Shown: piece after piece, positions 62,528 through 64,000 of the stretch
How positions within the stretch are numbered: the stretch's first letter is position 1
Layout: each line of letters begins with the position of its first letter
Source of the DNA: Saccharothrix espanaensis DSM 44229
GTDB lineage: Bacteria > Actinomycetota > Actinomycetes > Mycobacteriales > Pseudonocardiaceae
Direction of reading: 5' to 3'
Length of the DNA: 64,000 nt
NCBI RefSeq assembly: GCF_000328705.1
Contig: NC_019673.1
Span: forward strand, 6,696,001 to 6,760,000
The notes under the pieces: generated by a model
What the model was told of the DNA's origin: nothing
Database searches by the model: none
Seen by the model: the letters and a program-made list of their open reading frames with translations, nothing else
Translations under genes and position numbers: made by a program

Positions 62528-64000
62528 TCAGCGGGGCAGGTACGCCCGGTGCGACCGGGAGAACTCGAACCCGTTGTACTTGTCCCAGTTGATCGACCAC
62601 GTCATCAGGCCGCGCAGGTTCGGGTAGGTCGCCTTCGGCTTGTACGGCCCGCAGTTCGTGCCCTTCATCAGACAGTCCAGCGCCTTGTGCACGTCACCGA
62701 CGGAGGTGAAGCCGTTGCCCGCGTTGACGCTCGCGGGCAGCCCGATCGCCACCTGGTCCTGCCGCAGGCCCGGGAAGAACTTGGTCGCGTCGCCCTTGAC
62801 CGGGAACCCGGCCAGCACCATGTCGGCCATCGCCACGTGGAAGTCGCTGCCGCCCATGAAGTGGTACTGGTTGTCCAGGCCCGTGATCGGGCCCGAGTTG
62901 TAGTGCTGGACGTGCAGCAGGGTCAGGTCGTCACGCATCGCGTGGATGACCGGCAGGTACGCGCCCGCCCGCGGGTCCTGCCCGGAACCGCCGCCGTAGA
63001 ACTGGTAGCCGAGCTGGACGAAGAACGTCTCCGGGGCCATCGTGAGCACGAACTTGGCCCCGTAGCGGGCCTTGAGCGACTTGAGCGCGGAGATCAGGTT
63101 GACGACCACCGGCGAGGTGGGGCTGCGGAAGTCGGTGTCGCCCGCGCTCAGCGACAGCGAGTGGCCCTCGAAGTCGACGTCGAGCCCGTCGAGGCCGTAG
63201 CGGTCGATGATCGCGCCGACGCTGCGCACGAACGCGTCCCGGGCGGCCGTGGTGGTGAGCTGCACCTGGCCGTTCTGGCCGCCGATGGAGATCAGCACCT
63301 TCTTGCCCTGGGCCTGCTTCTCCCGGATGCCGGCGATGAACTCGGCCTCGGGCTCGACGTTCGGGCACTCGGCGACCGGGCACTGCTGGAAGCGCAGGTC
63401 GCCGGAGGTGACCGAGGTCGGCTCGGCGAAGGAGAGGTTGATGATGTCCCAGTCCGGCGAGACGTCCTTCATCCGGGTGTAGCCCGAGCCGTTGGCGAAG
63501 CTGGCGTGCAGGTAGCCGACGAGCACCCGCTTGGGCAGCCCGGTGGGCGGCGTCGTGGTCGTGGTGGTCGGGGTCGTCGTCGTGGTGGACGTGCTGGTCG
63601 AGGTCGTGGTGCTGGTCGACGTCGTGGTGGTGCTCGTGGTGGTCGACGTGGCGGTGGTCGTCGTGGTCGTGGTCACCGTGGGCGGGCCGGTGCAGGGCGC
63701 GCCGTTGAGCTTGCAGTTCGCCGGGTCGGCCGTGCCGGAGGCGTTGAAGCCGAAGGTGACGGTCGCGCCGGGTGCGACGTTGCCGTTGTAGTTCCGGTTG
63801 GTGAACGTGTAGTGGCCGCCGGCGTTGGTCTGCAACGCGTCCCAGTAGGCCCCGACCGTCGTGCCGGTCGGGAGGTCGAACTCGACCTTCCACGAGGTGA
63901 TCGCCGCGCTGGTGTCGTTCTTGATCGAGAACTGTCCGGTGTAGCCGGAGCTCCAGGACTGGGTCTTGGCGAACGTGGCGGTGGTCGAGGCGGCGTACGC
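62528..64000 (-). CDS. secreted chitinase, CBM2 + Thr linker + GH18 (5' end outside window)
   Basis: At least 491 codons; the start and signal peptide are past the right edge. From the N-terminal side: a CBM2 cellulose/chitin-binding domain (SSGYTGQFSIKNDTSAAITSWKVEFDLP, YTFTNRNYNGNVAPG), a Thr/Ser-rich linker of about 50 residues, and a GH18 catalytic domain beginning KRVLVGYLHASF. The active-site motif DGLDVDFEGHS gives the catalytic Glu, and KKVLISIGGQNG is the second signature. It hydrolyses chitin in the environment. The linker has many TT-T-ST repeats. Confidence 0.95.
   Translation of the reverse strand, partial: AYAASTTATFAKTQSWSSGYTGQFSIKNDTSAAITSWKVEFDLPTGTTVGAYWDALQTNAGGHYTFTNRNYNGNVAPGATVTFGFNASGTADPANCKLNGAPCTGPPTVTTTTTTTATSTTTSTTTTSTSTTTSTSTSTTTTTPTTTTTTPPTGLPKRVLVGYLHASFANGSGYTRMKDVSPDWDIINLSFAEPTSVTSGDLRFQQCPVAECPNVEPEAEFIAGIREKQAQGKKVLISIGGQNGQVQLTTTAARDAFVRSVGAIIDRYGLDGLDVDFEGHSLSLSAGDTDFRSPTSPVVVNLISALKSLKARYGAKFVLTMAPETFFVQLGYQFYGGGSGQDPRAGAYLPVIHAMRDDLTLLHVQHYNSGPITGLDNQYHFMGGSDFHVAMADMVLAGFPVKGDATKFFPGLRQDQVAIGLPASVNAGNGFTSVGDVHKALDCLMKGTNCGPYKPKATYPNLRGLMTWSINWDKYNGFEFSRSHRAYLPR

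Overview
The window comes from a high-GC, GC3-biased actinomycete chromosome. Gene content points to the Pseudonocardiaceae (Saccharothrix, Actinosynnema or Lentzea-like): a resuscitation-promoting factor, a SARP-type regulator, Tat-exported proteins, many GTG starts, a TrmB/LuxR-type regulator divergent from a subtilase, CU044_5270/ECF sigma remnants and a CBM2-GH18 chitinase. The family assignment is inference from gene families; no rRNA or other phylogenetic marker is present. I see no tRNA, rRNA, CRISPR array, insertion sequence or phage module. The region reads as a chromosome arm with regulator/effector pairs, secreted proteins and several decaying genes.

Layout. 1-10 kb: a CDS end, two tandem secreted HAF-repeat paralogs, a divergent MarR/MFS pair, an ankyrin protein, a small CBM48 protein, an HxlR regulator with a carotenoid oxygenase and a strong palindrome between them, an NPR-like oxidoreductase, a proline iminopeptidase homologue and a Clp_N-TIR fusion. 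10-20 kb: a membrane-anchored protein, glyA under a ZTP riboswitch, a Tat-exported protein with an extensin-like peptidase, a small membrane protein with a VWA-like protein, a TPR protein, a coupled PadR/flavin monooxygenase pair and a decayed intradiol dioxygenase. 19.5-33.5 kb: one operon holding a 4,122-residue DUF11-repeat surface protein (29 repeats), a one-domain DUF11 membrane protein and a VanZ-family protein. 33.8-45.6 kb: rpf, an MMPL exporter with divergent MarR, a PaiB-like regulator, a ProC-like reductase, an Lrp regulator divergent from an M20 amidohydrolase, a cyclase-like/TM/double DUF3558-like protein, a DUF5134 protein and a class C beta-lactamase-fold hydrolase. 45.6-55 kb: a three-gene arsenic operon (ArsR-phosphatase fusion, MIP channel, ArsC), a gluconate locus (gntP, gntK, divergent FadR-type regulator), two MGT-type glycosyltransferases and a subtilase. 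55-64 kb: the TrmB/LuxR regulator, frameshifted ECF sigma and CU044_5270 genes, a YciO protein, a membrane protein, an SDR pseudogene zone, a stand-alone SARP, an XRE-family protein and a partial chitinase.

How genes work together. Most units are a regulator plus a target: MarR/MFS, HxlR/carotenoid oxygenase, PadR/monooxygenase, MarR/MMPL, Lrp/amidohydrolase, ArsR/ars, GntR/gnt. Several have clear palindromic candidate operators. Many genes in operons are joined by 4-bp ATGA or GTGA overlaps, and many convergent pairs share one hairpin terminator. The most unusual items are the giant disulfide-rich DUF11 repeat operon, the Clp_N-TIR fusion with a shortened TIR domain, the ArsR fusion whose DNA-binding half has no cysteine, and the cyclase-like protein with a duplicated extracellular domain.
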